Below are positions 1 through 6,889 of a stretch of DNA of 9,784 nucleotides, one piece after another (within the stretch, counting starts at the first letter, position 1; each line of letters begins with the position of its first letter). Under the pieces are notes generated by a model. It made no database searches, had not been told where the DNA came from, and saw only the letters and a program-made list of their open reading frames with translations. The stretch covers positions 1 to 9,784 of the forward strand of contig CAMVRW010000068.1 in assembly GCA_947169985.1 (NCBI GenBank), read 5' to 3'. A program made the position numbers and the translations under genes. Source of the DNA: an uncultured Butyrivibrio sp. (lineage in GTDB: Bacteria > Bacillota > Clostridia > Lachnospirales > Lachnospiraceae).

Positions 1-76
1 TTATAAGTGCCAAAGCTATGGCAATAATGGGTGGCAGAATTGACAGCCATCCTGTTTCGATCATAGTAAATTCCAT
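1..76 (-). CDS. NhaC-family Na+/H+ antiporter, N-terminus only (runs off window)
   Basis: The first 25 codons of a minus-strand gene, cut by the left edge of the window. The peptide starts MEFTMIETGWLSILPP and continues into an Ile/Ala/Leu-rich segment, which looks like the first membrane helix. A short polar start followed by GWLSILPP and a hydrophobic run is what I recall for NhaC-type sodium/proton antiporters, which exchange Na+ for H+ across the cytoplasmic membrane. The ATG at 74-76 is supported by a GTGAGG ribosome binding site about 11 bases upstream. It lies 41 bp after the glutathione peroxidase remnant with no terminator between, so the two are probably co-transcribed. Only the start is visible, so the family call is tentative. 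Confidence 0.55.
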   Translation of the reverse strand, partial: MEFTMIETGWLSILPPIIAIALALI

Positions 77-117
77 AACTTGTTTTTCCTCACTTCACTG
101 TATTTCTATTTGTCATG

Positions 118-621
118 TCAACGATTCAGTTCAATCTCCACTGCCTGTCTGACTATATCTGTTCCGGCATCCGGTTCAAAGCGGTCAACAACCTGGCCGA
201 TACGGTTTACAAGAAATTTAGTGAAATTCCATTTGATGTCGCTGTTATTTCTGTAATCCGGATCTTTCTCCCGTGCACGCTTCTCCATGTGAACACTTTC
301 TGGAGAATTCATAAGAAATCCCCTGAATCCCTGTTTACTCTTAAGATAGTCAAATAGTTCAAGCGCATCCTTCCCATTCACATCTGTCTTGGCAAATTGC
401 GGAAAAGAGATATCGTAACGGGATACACAGAAGCTATGGATCGTATCATTCGTTCCCGGAGCCTGATGCCCAAACTGATCGCATGGGAAATCCAAAATCT
501 CAAACCCCTTATCTTTCATATCCCGGTACATCGACTCCAGAGCTTCATATTGCGGGGTAAATCCACAGCCGGTAGCGGTATTAACGATCAAGAGAACCCT
601 TATCAATCCCGCTGTATTCAA
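118..621 (-). pseudogene. Glutathione peroxidase family protein, N-terminus missing
   Basis: Glutathione/thiol peroxidases reduce hydroperoxides in the cytoplasm. The catalytic set is visible: the peroxidatic Cys in NTATGCGFTPQY, the Gln in FPCDQFGHQAPG, and the Trp-Asn pair in IKWNFTKFLV. It is therefore a Cys-type, not selenocysteine, enzyme. The usual first 20 or so residues, ending in a YKGK-like strand just before VLLIVNTATG, are absent. The open frame reaches only a TTG at 619-621 inside the upstream reading frame, with no ribosome binding site. Homology begins abruptly near 597-606, where an alpha/beta-hydrolase-like fragment ends. I read this as a 5'-truncated gene left by a deletion. 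Translation by coupling from the overlapping upstream frame is possible, but the product would lack a normal first strand. The family call is secure; loss of function is inferred. Confidence 0.8.
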
Positions 622-1369
622 CGACTTTCACATCATAGCCACGCTCAAGTGCGATCTTTTTGGAATAATACAGCAATGGTTTGTCGGCATTATAACCAAT
701 CCCCTGGAAGATAACAGCTATGCCTGTTTTTGCAAGACCTTTTTTGATCAGATCAAGAGAGTGCTTTGATATCCATGACGTGGAGAAAACGACCGCTTTC
801 TTCACCTTCTGTAACACCGTACTGAAGTCAAATGTTGATGGAATAGCATTCGACGGCATCACATTAGACCCTACTGATAACAAATTATCTAATTCCTGCT
901 CACTGACTTCCACAAACCAAAGCAGATTTGTTATATATGGAGAATCGCCCAGTGCGTTATTAAAGAAATTCATCGCAGATGTCTTCTGATCATTTGATTG
1001 CTTTGTCGCATTGTGCCATCCGGTATTGGAGTAATAGACCTGAATGTTTGTGCCTTCCCTTCTGATTCCAGAGATTCCATGTGACTTCACTTCAATAGCG
1101 GTGCAAAAGCTTTCAAGATATACAATATCCTCCTGAAAGTCATCCCCATGATTAAACTTGGCTTTTGCTGAATAATTTTTCAATTCACCAATCATAAAAA
1201 TGTCAACATCCTTTACAGCTTGCCCGTAAAGAGTTGCACTTGGAAAGAGAACCACCTCACCCATGGCAGTCTGCGGAACAGACTCTTCTATTATTTTCTT
1301 CAGTCTTTTAGCAGCACCATATTCATCGCTGCCATCGTCATCTCCAATAATTCTCACTAATACCGCCAT
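581..1369 (-). CDS. NERD-domain nuclease-related protein, chimeric C-terminus
   Basis: 262 residues. The first ~140 residues match the NERD (nuclease-related) pattern of the PD-(D/E)XK type: SDEYGAA with Glu16, KDVDIFMIG with Asp56, and IEVKS with Glu93 and Lys95, then a Gln/Asn-rich SNDQKTSAMNF helix. NERD proteins commonly carry a UvrD-like helicase after the nuclease, and residues ~150-200 look like the linker to one, but no Walker motif follows. Instead the frame enters an alpha/beta-hydrolase-like stretch at about residue 214 and stops in glutathione peroxidase DNA. The start is ATG at 1367-1369 with GGAG about 9 bases upstream. It lies 64 bp after the helicase gene. It could be a truncated NERD-helicase or a remnant defence effector; activity is unknown. 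Confidence 0.65.
   Translation of the reverse strand: MAVLVRIIGDDDGSDEYGAAKRLKKIIEESVPQTAMGEVVLFPSATLYGQAVKDVDIFMIGELKNYSAKAKFNHGDDFQEDIVYLESFCTAIEVKSHGISGIRREGTNIQVYYSNTGWHNATKQSNDQKTSAMNFFNNALGDSPYITNLLWFVEVSEQELDNLLSVGSNVMPSNAIPSTFDFSTVLQKVKKAVVFSTSWISKHSLDLIKKGLAKTGIAVIFQGIGYNADKPLLYYSKKIALERGYDVKVVEYSGIDKGSLDR
600..730 (-). pseudogene. Alpha/beta-hydrolase-like N-terminal fragment (in-frame tail of the NERD ORF)
   Basis: About 43 codons reading KTGIAVIFQGIGYNADKP, then LLYYSKKIALERGYDVKVVEY. This resembles the first strand, oxyanion-loop region and first helix of small alpha/beta hydrolases from gut Clostridia, from memory of that family. The fragment has no start codon of its own, because it is fused in frame to the preceding NERD ORF. 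It stops at about residue 43, where the sequence switches to glutathione peroxidase DNA read out of frame. No nucleophile elbow or catalytic residues survive. It is best seen as a gene scrap caught between two junctions. Confidence 0.5.
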
Positions 1370-1433
1370 ACTCGATACTCCAATTACATTTCTTCAAGAA
1401 AGTCCATTATTCCATCCTTCTAAAATGTCACGA
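1370..1433 (-). other. Intergenic spacer with a 7-codon ORF
   Basis: The 64-bp gap between the helicase stop and the NERD start. On the minus strand it holds an AGAAGGATGG ribosome-binding-like sequence, then a 7-codon ORF, MDFLEEM (1384-1407), ending in TAA directly before the GGAG used by the NERD gene. It may be a leader peptide that couples translation, or the first codons of a gene otherwise lost. No terminator is seen here. Confidence 0.3.
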
Positions 1434-4400
1434 TCACCCGAAATACTTATTCACCATCTCATCCAGCGTATCGTTCTTCGATGCCTCAGCAGCATCCGCT
1501 TCCACGAAATTGTGCGTCTCAGCCTTCAGCTGGTCATCAAATCCAAGGATATAGTTCGTAGCGATCAGATATATGATCCTTGTTGGTGCCATCCCGTAAA
1601 CCTGCTTGCTGAGGATATGCCGCACTCTTTCCTTGTCATCTGGGATGGCTTTCTTCATAGCCTCGCTGCGATATAACCTTTTCACGATCTCTGTAATATA
1701 CAGCCCGGACTTCATATACAGGTCAGCAAAAGTCTTATTTGGATCATCAAAGCATCCGGGATTATTCTCTTCCAGCTGATCCACCATCTTCTCCACCACC
1801 CATCTCGGAGTGAAGATCTGATTCGTCTTCTGAGGCGGGATATAGTCAAAGATATCCTCATCCTTGGATTCATCGAAATAATCCGCCAGTTCCTGCTTTT
1901 TCTTCCAGAACTCTTCTATGGAGTCATTGAACACAACCTCATCAAAAAGATGTCCTTCAAAGTGCTCTGTCTCCCCGGTTTCAGGATTTTCATAATCACC
2001 GCCGTCACGTAAGAAACGGAAGTCATCTTCTGTAATACCGGTAACTTCAAGGAACACATCATCCTCGGTATAATCATCGAAATTTGCCAGCGTCAAATGG
2101 CCATCCCCGTATGCCATAATGAAACTCGGAATGGTACGGGAGAATCCTCTGAGATGCGCACGCACTTCTTCCTCCACAGAACGCTTCTCCTGATCCGCCT
2201 TGTTTTTTTCCAGCTGCTCAACAAGCTCCTGAGGCTTTTCTTCAATGGTCTTCTTAACGCTTTCCTGCACAGCCTCATTAAACGCTTTCATTGCGTCATC
2301 CATAACGGCTTTATACTTATCCTCAGCCTGTTTCACCTCAGCTTCTGTCTCAGCCTCTTTCTGCTCCCTTTCGTACTCTGCCTGAGCGATACGTGCCTGC
2401 TGCTTATAGTCTTCCTTCACCCTTTCAAAGGTATCCTCTATTTCACGCTCCACCTGCCGTTCCAGACGGTTCTGTGTGCCCTTCTTAACGCCGTATTCAT
2501 CGGCAACAGGCGCAATCACACGCTCTTTTATGCCCTCTTTTATGGAAGATACAAGGGAATCCAGCTTGGAATCCACGCCATAAGGATCTTTATTCTCAGC
2601 AACTTCCGAAACCTGTGGCTGAAGGCTCTCAGTGAACTCTTCATACATCTTTTCGCCAAACAGATCCTGAGTCTTGCCGATAACAATCTCGTTATCAACC
2701 TGTACTTCGCCTTCCTCATCCACGGAAACGTTGTCCATGCCATCCAGAACCGAATTGTCACGCTTCTTTTGCTGTACCTCAGCCGCCGGTGTCAGCTTCT
2801 CCACAATCTCACGCACAATACTTGGAGCACCGAACACATTGCTGATATTCTTAAACAGGAAATTGCACATAAAGCCCTTGCGCACCACTTCCTGGCTCTT
2901 TAATGCTCTTGGGATAGAAAGCACGGATGCCGCATCAAGTTCAACCATCTTTCCCTCGGTATCCTCGCCGATAACCGGGAAGAAATTTAAGAGCCGTCTG
3001 ATATTATCTTTCCTGTCATCCGTAGTACCCTGTCCACGAACCGTTTCCGGCTGAAGGTTATTTGCAAAATCATCGAAGATGATCAGCGTTCTTGCCGGAT
3101 CAAAGTCAAATACATAAGCCGTCTCTTTCCTGTATCTCTGTCCGTCTCTGGTAAGGATGCACGGATTCTGCGCCCGGAACGCCGCCTGCATATAGGATGA
3201 AGGACTCTTCATATTGCAAAGCATCAAAACACCGCTCCATTCCGGTATGGTCACCCCAACTGTAAGCTGTCCCACGGAAAGCGTTATTGTCTTATCATTA
3301 TTCGCAATGGCCGCCTTCACACGGTCAAATGCCGCCTCAGAATCCTCTTCTTCCTGAAGTTTTCCGTCGCCTGCTGCCAGCACCACCTTATACTCACTGA
3401 ATACCGGATCATTATTCAACAGCTTCGCCAATGCCTTTGCGCTTGCCACACGGTTCAATATCCAGAGTGTATGGGAAAGCTCAGCCCTCAGCTCTTCCGT
3501 GGAGAATGGATATTTTTCCTGTGTCACCAAAGCATGAAGAAACTTTTTCACATCTTCTTCGCGTATGAATTTCCCACTCTCATTAGTCAGAAAGAACTCA
3601 TTCAAATCGAAATATGGATCAACAGCTCCCTCTTCTTCAGACAAATCCAGTCCCTTTTCCAGTCTCTCTCGGATCATCGGGGAAAGCTGGTAGGTGTACA
3701 TGGCAAGCCTCGGCAACGCCTCATAGGGATTCTTATCTTCTCCGTCCCAGTTGTCTTTTCTTTCCTGCTCATCTGCATAGGACCAGTTGTAGATCTGTTC
3801 CCGGCCAAACTGCTCACTGGCAATCGCCTTAAAAGGCGTGCCGGACAGATAGAGCGTATGCTTCCTTGCGATATTTCGGAAAGCACGGTCTGTACGCATG
3901 GTATCCACGCCTTCCTGCGCTTCATCGATCACAAGCAGGTCAAACTGCATACCATGCTGAGTCCTCCCGAAATCGTCACGGTATTCCTTTGCCATCCATG
4001 CCAGCTTGTCATACTGGCCACCGAAATAAACGGATCCCTTTAAGCCCTGAAGAGATTCAAATGCCACCATGCCCGGAGCCTCTTCAGCCCCTCTTGCGGA
4101 AAGAACCTTATGATAACCCTCTCTCGTAAGCACACCCGGCTTTCCCCTTAACGCATCCGTCTCGGACACAAAAGAAAGCTCCCCGCGCCATCCTATGAAC
4201 TTGCGGAAATCCTCAGCCCACGAATTGGCGATACTCGGTCTGTTGGTCACGATCAGCACATTCCTAAAGCCCATCTGCCGGATCAGGTCATAGGTAGTAA
4301 GCGTCTTTCCGAATCTCGGTTTCGCATTCCACAGGAACTCTTCACCGCCATTCTCAAAGTACGCTTTAGTCATCTCCACAGCGTCTTTTTGCTCATCCCT

Positions 4401-4793
4401 GAGAGAATAATCGTACTTCTCTTCTTCACTCTGAACGGCTTCACGGTTTGCAAACTTGTCAAAATAAGCCTTCAGAACATCCGCCCGCTGCTTGAACCAC
4501 TCTGTTCCCGGTGTACGCTCCACCTGACAATCCGATTCCAGGAAAGCATGGAAATCATGGTCTGTGAAATACTCGCCGGAACCATCCTTGAACATGGCGT
4601 TATCCTTCCATGCCACCATATACTGGATATCTGCCGTATGCGTCTGCTGCTTAATTCTCGCATCAACGCTCTGCTTTTCCGTGTATCCAACCTTTGTCCA
4701 GCCATCGTGATACGACACGCCCGGAGTATTATAGGCATAGATCATCGGAACAACCCTCTGGAACGATTTAATCTTCGGTGTATTCGCCATCAT
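1434..4793 (-). CDS. GIY-YIG nuclease / superfamily 2 helicase / methyltransferase half-domain fusion
   Basis: 1119 residues, the predicted motor and nuclease subunit of a restriction-type system. Residues ~16-85 form a GIY-YIG-like nuclease: IYAY (18-21), KVGYT (34-38), Arg46 and Glu74. A superfamily 2 helicase follows: LRDEQ (131-135), Walker A AKPRFGKT (157-164), DEAQ box (290-293), SGTP (317-320), motif V VGVTIP and a motif VI-like YMQAAFRAQNP. Residues ~770-890 are a charged, probably coiled-coil linker. The C-terminus has FTPRWVVEKM (~994, motif X), ADLYMKSGLY (~1022, a KSG-type variant of SAM motif I) and VYGMAPTRIIYLIATNYIL (motif II-like), but ends before any NPPY. The ATG at 4791-4793 overlaps the upstream methylase stop by 4 bp, so translation is probably coupled. 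Overall order resembles Type ISP enzymes with GIY-YIG replacing Mrr and the methyltransferase cut short. The function is inferred from domains. Confidence 0.85.
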   Translation of the reverse strand: MMANTPKIKSFQRVVPMIYAYNTPGVSYHDGWTKVGYTEKQSVDARIKQQTHTADIQYMVAWKDNAMFKDGSGEYFTDHDFHAFLESDCQVERTPGTEWFKQRADVLKAYFDKFANREAVQSEEEKYDYSLRDEQKDAVEMTKAYFENGGEEFLWNAKPRFGKTLTTYDLIRQMGFRNVLIVTNRPSIANSWAEDFRKFIGWRGELSFVSETDALRGKPGVLTREGYHKVLSARGAEEAPGMVAFESLQGLKGSVYFGGQYDKLAWMAKEYRDDFGRTQHGMQFDLLVIDEAQEGVDTMRTDRAFRNIARKHTLYLSGTPFKAIASEQFGREQIYNWSYADEQERKDNWDGEDKNPYEALPRLAMYTYQLSPMIRERLEKGLDLSEEEGAVDPYFDLNEFFLTNESGKFIREEDVKKFLHALVTQEKYPFSTEELRAELSHTLWILNRVASAKALAKLLNNDPVFSEYKVVLAAGDGKLQEEEDSEAAFDRVKAAIANNDKTITLSVGQLTVGVTIPEWSGVLMLCNMKSPSSYMQAAFRAQNPCILTRDGQRYRKETAYVFDFDPARTLIIFDDFANNLQPETVRGQGTTDDRKDNIRRLLNFFPVIGEDTEGKMVELDAASVLSIPRALKSQEVVRKGFMCNFLFKNISNVFGAPSIVREIVEKLTPAAEVQQKKRDNSVLDGMDNVSVDEEGEVQVDNEIVIGKTQDLFGEKMYEEFTESLQPQVSEVAENKDPYGVDSKLDSLVSSIKEGIKERVIAPVADEYGVKKGTQNRLERQVEREIEDTFERVKEDYKQQARIAQAEYEREQKEAETEAEVKQAEDKYKAVMDDAMKAFNEAVQESVKKTIEEKPQELVEQLEKNKADQEKRSVEEEVRAHLRGFSRTIPSFIMAYGDGHLTLANFDDYTEDDVFLEVTGITEDDFRFLRDGGDYENPETGETEHFEGHLFDEVVFNDSIEEFWKKKQELADYFDESKDEDIFDYIPPQKTNQIFTPRWVVEKMVDQLEENNPGCFDDPNKTFADLYMKSGLYITEIVKRLYRSEAMKKAIPDDKERVRHILSKQVYGMAPTRIIYLIATNYILGFDDQLKAETHNFVEADAAEASKNDTLDEMVNKYFG

Positions 4794-5824
4794 GCCATCT
4801 CCTTTACATTATCTTCGACAAATGATATTTCCTCTTCTGATAAACCAAACATTTTATAAAGCTGTCTATCTATTTCTGCAATGGTGCCAGTCCACTCTAT
4901 ATTCGAGCTATTCCTTGTAAAATCAAGCAAAGGAATCATGTTCCATACTGCCTTTGGATTATCTTGTGTTACCTTTTTTACTCCCAGCAATGCCCTAAAA
5001 AACTTCGTTTTGAAGTACTTTGATAAAGATTCTGCTTCAAATACTGTCTTGAAAGAGCCCATGTTGATAAAAGTGTCCGTTGCACCTTGGTTCGGTTCAA
5101 GTATCTCCGTTGCGGTCAGTGCTTCACCAAAAACACCATTTCCATTTGACTTAGGGCAAGCCACATTGAATCCCGCAAGGAAGTCATTATCACGCACATA
5201 TTTTTTCTTTATGTAGCAAATAGTACGTCTGCCCTCTATTCTGGCTAACATACTTATATATTCCTCACCATCATCAGGCTTTTCCCTAACACAGGCTTCA
5301 GGTATTCTCTCAAAGAAATTTGACGCAATCATATTTCCTGTTCCTTTGCCCAATCTTGAAGAAGCGTCTGGATAATCTTCAAAGAATACTTCTGTGGTTC
5401 TATAACAGCCACGTGAAGAGATTATTGTATCCAAATAATCCCCTTTGTGTTCGGAAGTGACCTTTTTTACGATTTCATTTAGTTCAGGTCGAGAAGTAAA
5501 AACCTTAATGGCTCCATACTGCTTATTGATATCATGCAATGTGACTGCCACCCCGCCTTTTATCTCTGTTGTCGGAAATATTTTTGATGCATCAGACTCA
5601 TACTGAAGAACCTTAAGGTGATCATCATCCAGCATCTTCTGATTCCATGCCTTTGAAGTCTGCCCCGCATTAAAAAGGAAACGAGCTGGCGTTATCAATT
5701 CAACACAGTCAGCAATTCTATAAGAGGCATCCATAAACTTGTCATAAACAGGATTTGGTCTATCCCCCTTATTTTCAACATCATCTTGGTACGGCGGATT
5801 CCCGATAATAAAATCAAACTTCAT
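4790..5824 (-). CDS. Eco57I-like N6-adenine methyltransferase, catalytic (NPPY) half
   Basis: 345 residues from the chosen start. It begins MKFDFIIGNPPYQ, so the catalytic motif IV (NPPY, residues 9-12) is almost at the N-terminus. Motifs X and I, which bind SAM, are absent. The next ~120 residues (ITPARFLF, FPTTEIKGGVAVTL) look like the rest of the catalytic domain of gamma-type methylases, and the remainder probably holds target recognition. I prefer ATG 5822-5824 over an upstream in-frame ATG at 5866 because GGAGG lies 8 bases before it and NPPY spacing is natural. The gene overlaps dinD by 11 bp and the helicase gene by 4 bp (ATGA). It must presumably pair with a SAM-binding half on another polypeptide. 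It is clearly more AT-rich than its neighbours (hand count ~34% GC in 4801-4920 against ~51% in 3661-3780). Confidence 0.85.
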   Translation of the reverse strand: MKFDFIIGNPPYQDDVENKGDRPNPVYDKFMDASYRIADCVELITPARFLFNAGQTSKAWNQKMLDDDHLKVLQYESDASKIFPTTEIKGGVAVTLHDINKQYGAIKVFTSRPELNEIVKKVTSEHKGDYLDTIISSRGCYRTTEVFFEDYPDASSRLGKGTGNMIASNFFERIPEACVREKPDDGEEYISMLARIEGRRTICYIKKKYVRDNDFLAGFNVACPKSNGNGVFGEALTATEILEPNQGATDTFINMGSFKTVFEAESLSKYFKTKFFRALLGVKKVTQDNPKAVWNMIPLLDFTRNSSNIEWTGTIAEIDRQLYKMFGLSEEEISFVEDNVKEMA

Positions 5825-6680
5825 TTGCGTTCCCTCCATTTGCAAAGCCGTCAGATTCTCCTGCAATCTTTTTTTCCTGAGATTTCACTCTTCGCTCCAG
5901 TTTCTTAATGTCTTCGGCCGGTGGCAGTTCCTCCGGCTTTATCCCTCGTTCTCCCAGCATTTTCCGTACCGTTCGGTTATTCTGCACATGTTCTTCCGTG
6001 ATAGGAGCCTCTCCCTGCAAATCTTTTTCTTCCACATTATAATTTGTCATTTCCGTAGCTAGATTTTTCGCTGCTATCGTAAGCGTCGGAAGGAAATCCG
6101 CCAACGGCCGGTTTTCCTTTACGCCCAGTTTCTTTTTCATTTCCTGAGTAGTGTTGCCACCAAATAGAGCCGTATCGCCCTTTGAGCGAATCCTGCCAAA
6201 CCCTTTATCATCAACCCCACGCTCATATATGTTCTGTGACAAACGCTTTTCAGACTCTTTCAACCTGTCTCTGGCGTTTGCCCGCTCAATGTAGGCTATT
6301 CTTTCCTCAATTACTTCCTGTTTCCTCGTCTGTACCGCAAAATAGCTTTGAGCAAAAGCGATTTCTTCCTTTCGCGGGTCTCCGTTTTGAGCGACCAGAT
6401 AACAGGCATATCGGGTAAGCATATAATCTTTTATATTTCTGTGCGCCCCACTACCCAGTTCTACCATTTTCGTGACCTCACGAAAATGGTCCGAGACCGT
6501 ATTACCAGCCTTCTCACAAGATTCAACGGCACGTTCTATCGCATTAGAGAAGTTCTCCCAACGATCATATCCCAAATTTGACATCAGACCCCTGGCATAC
6601 CAGAATTCTACGCCGTCCTCGGTATGCTGTGCCATGTCATCAAATGAAGATTTCATTTTTCCTATCTGTTTTTTGTCCAT
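5814..6680 (-). CDS. dinD: DNA damage-inducible protein D (DinD)
   Basis: 288 residues, close to the ~275 of E. coli DinD. Residues ~13-110 form a BRO-N-like domain with VEFWYARGLMSNLGYDRWENF. The most diagnostic stretch is DHFREVTKMVELGSGA, followed by LTRYACYLVAQNGDP and QSYFAVQTRKQE, all matching DinD as I know it. The C-terminus is charged and ends in a Glu/Lys-rich helix with LKKLERRVKSQEKK-like character. E. coli DinD is an SOS protein reported to bind RecA and inhibit strand exchange. Here it sits inside a restriction-type operon, 209 bp after the SAM-binding protein, overlapping the NPPY gene by 11 bp. The start ATG 6678-6680 has AAAGGAG 10 bases upstream. I found no Gram-positive LexA box before it. 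A 28-bp palindrome lies inside the gene. Confidence 0.9.
   Translation of the reverse strand: MDKKQIGKMKSSFDDMAQHTEDGVEFWYARGLMSNLGYDRWENFSNAIERAVESCEKAGNTVSDHFREVTKMVELGSGAHRNIKDYMLTRYACYLVAQNGDPRKEEIAFAQSYFAVQTRKQEVIEERIAYIERANARDRLKESEKRLSQNIYERGVDDKGFGRIRSKGDTALFGGNTTQEMKKKLGVKENRPLADFLPTLTIAAKNLATEMTNYNVEEKDLQGEAPITEEHVQNNRTVRKMLGERGIKPEELPPAEDIKKLERRVKSQEKKIAGESDGFANGGNANEV
6463..6490. repeat. 28-bp palindrome inside dinD
   Basis: Two perfect 13-bp arms, ACCATTTTCGTGA (6463-6475) and its reverse complement (6478-6490), are separated by CC. In mRNA this can fold into a 12-bp stem with a 4-base loop. It lies over the codons for the conserved HFREVTKMV segment of DinD. It could be an operator, a translation-slowing hairpin or chance codon choice. 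Confidence 0.85.
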
Positions 6681-6889
6681 CTTTTTTATACTCCTTTACC
6701 GACCACACCCTGTCTGTCCACTTAAACCCACTGAATTCGGCGGTTTTAACCGTTTGAATTTCCATACGGTTAAAACGCCACGCAACCAGCTCACGGCTTC
6801 GCCGTTCGCTGATGCGGCAGTCGCCGCATACAGCCAGATTGCCGCTTGTCTGCCAGTGAGCAAGCTCCCCACATCCAATCGTCAATCTG
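6681..6889. other. Hairpin-rich 209-bp spacer between the SAM-binding protein gene and dinD
   Basis: This gap holds a dense set of inverted repeats: a long one at 6739-6779, ACGGC-TTC-GCCGT at 6793-6805, and ATGCGGC-AGTC-GCCGCAT at 6812-6829. None is followed by a T-run on the minus strand, so they are not obvious terminators. The dinD ribosome binding site AAAGGAG is at the left end. One minus-strand frame stays open across the gap (NLAVCGDCRISERRS and onward) but has only a TTG start, no ribosome binding site, and overlaps both neighbours, so I do not call it a gene. Possible roles are an mRNA processing or attenuation element, or a small mobile-element remnant. Confidence 0.5.
6739..6779. 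repeat. Long inverted repeat upstream of dinD
   Basis: TTTTAACCGT (6744-6753) and ACGGTTAAAA (6766-6775) are perfect 10-bp arms around a 12-base loop. Outer GGCG/CGCC pairing extends the stem to about 14 bp with one extra base on one side. No T-run follows on either strand, so it is more likely a regulatory or mRNA-stabilising hairpin than a terminator. Confidence 0.8.

Noticed and set aside
2097..2903. 268-codon plus-strand open frame
   Set aside because: It lies wholly inside the helicase gene, in the antisense of a Glu/Lys-rich coiled coil, which yields a Leu/Phe-rich pseudo-membrane protein. There is no ribosome binding site or recognisable domain.
6795..6815. Possible LexA box (CGAAC on the minus strand) before dinD
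   Set aside because: The partner GTTCG half at the right spacing of the Gram-positive LexA consensus is missing.
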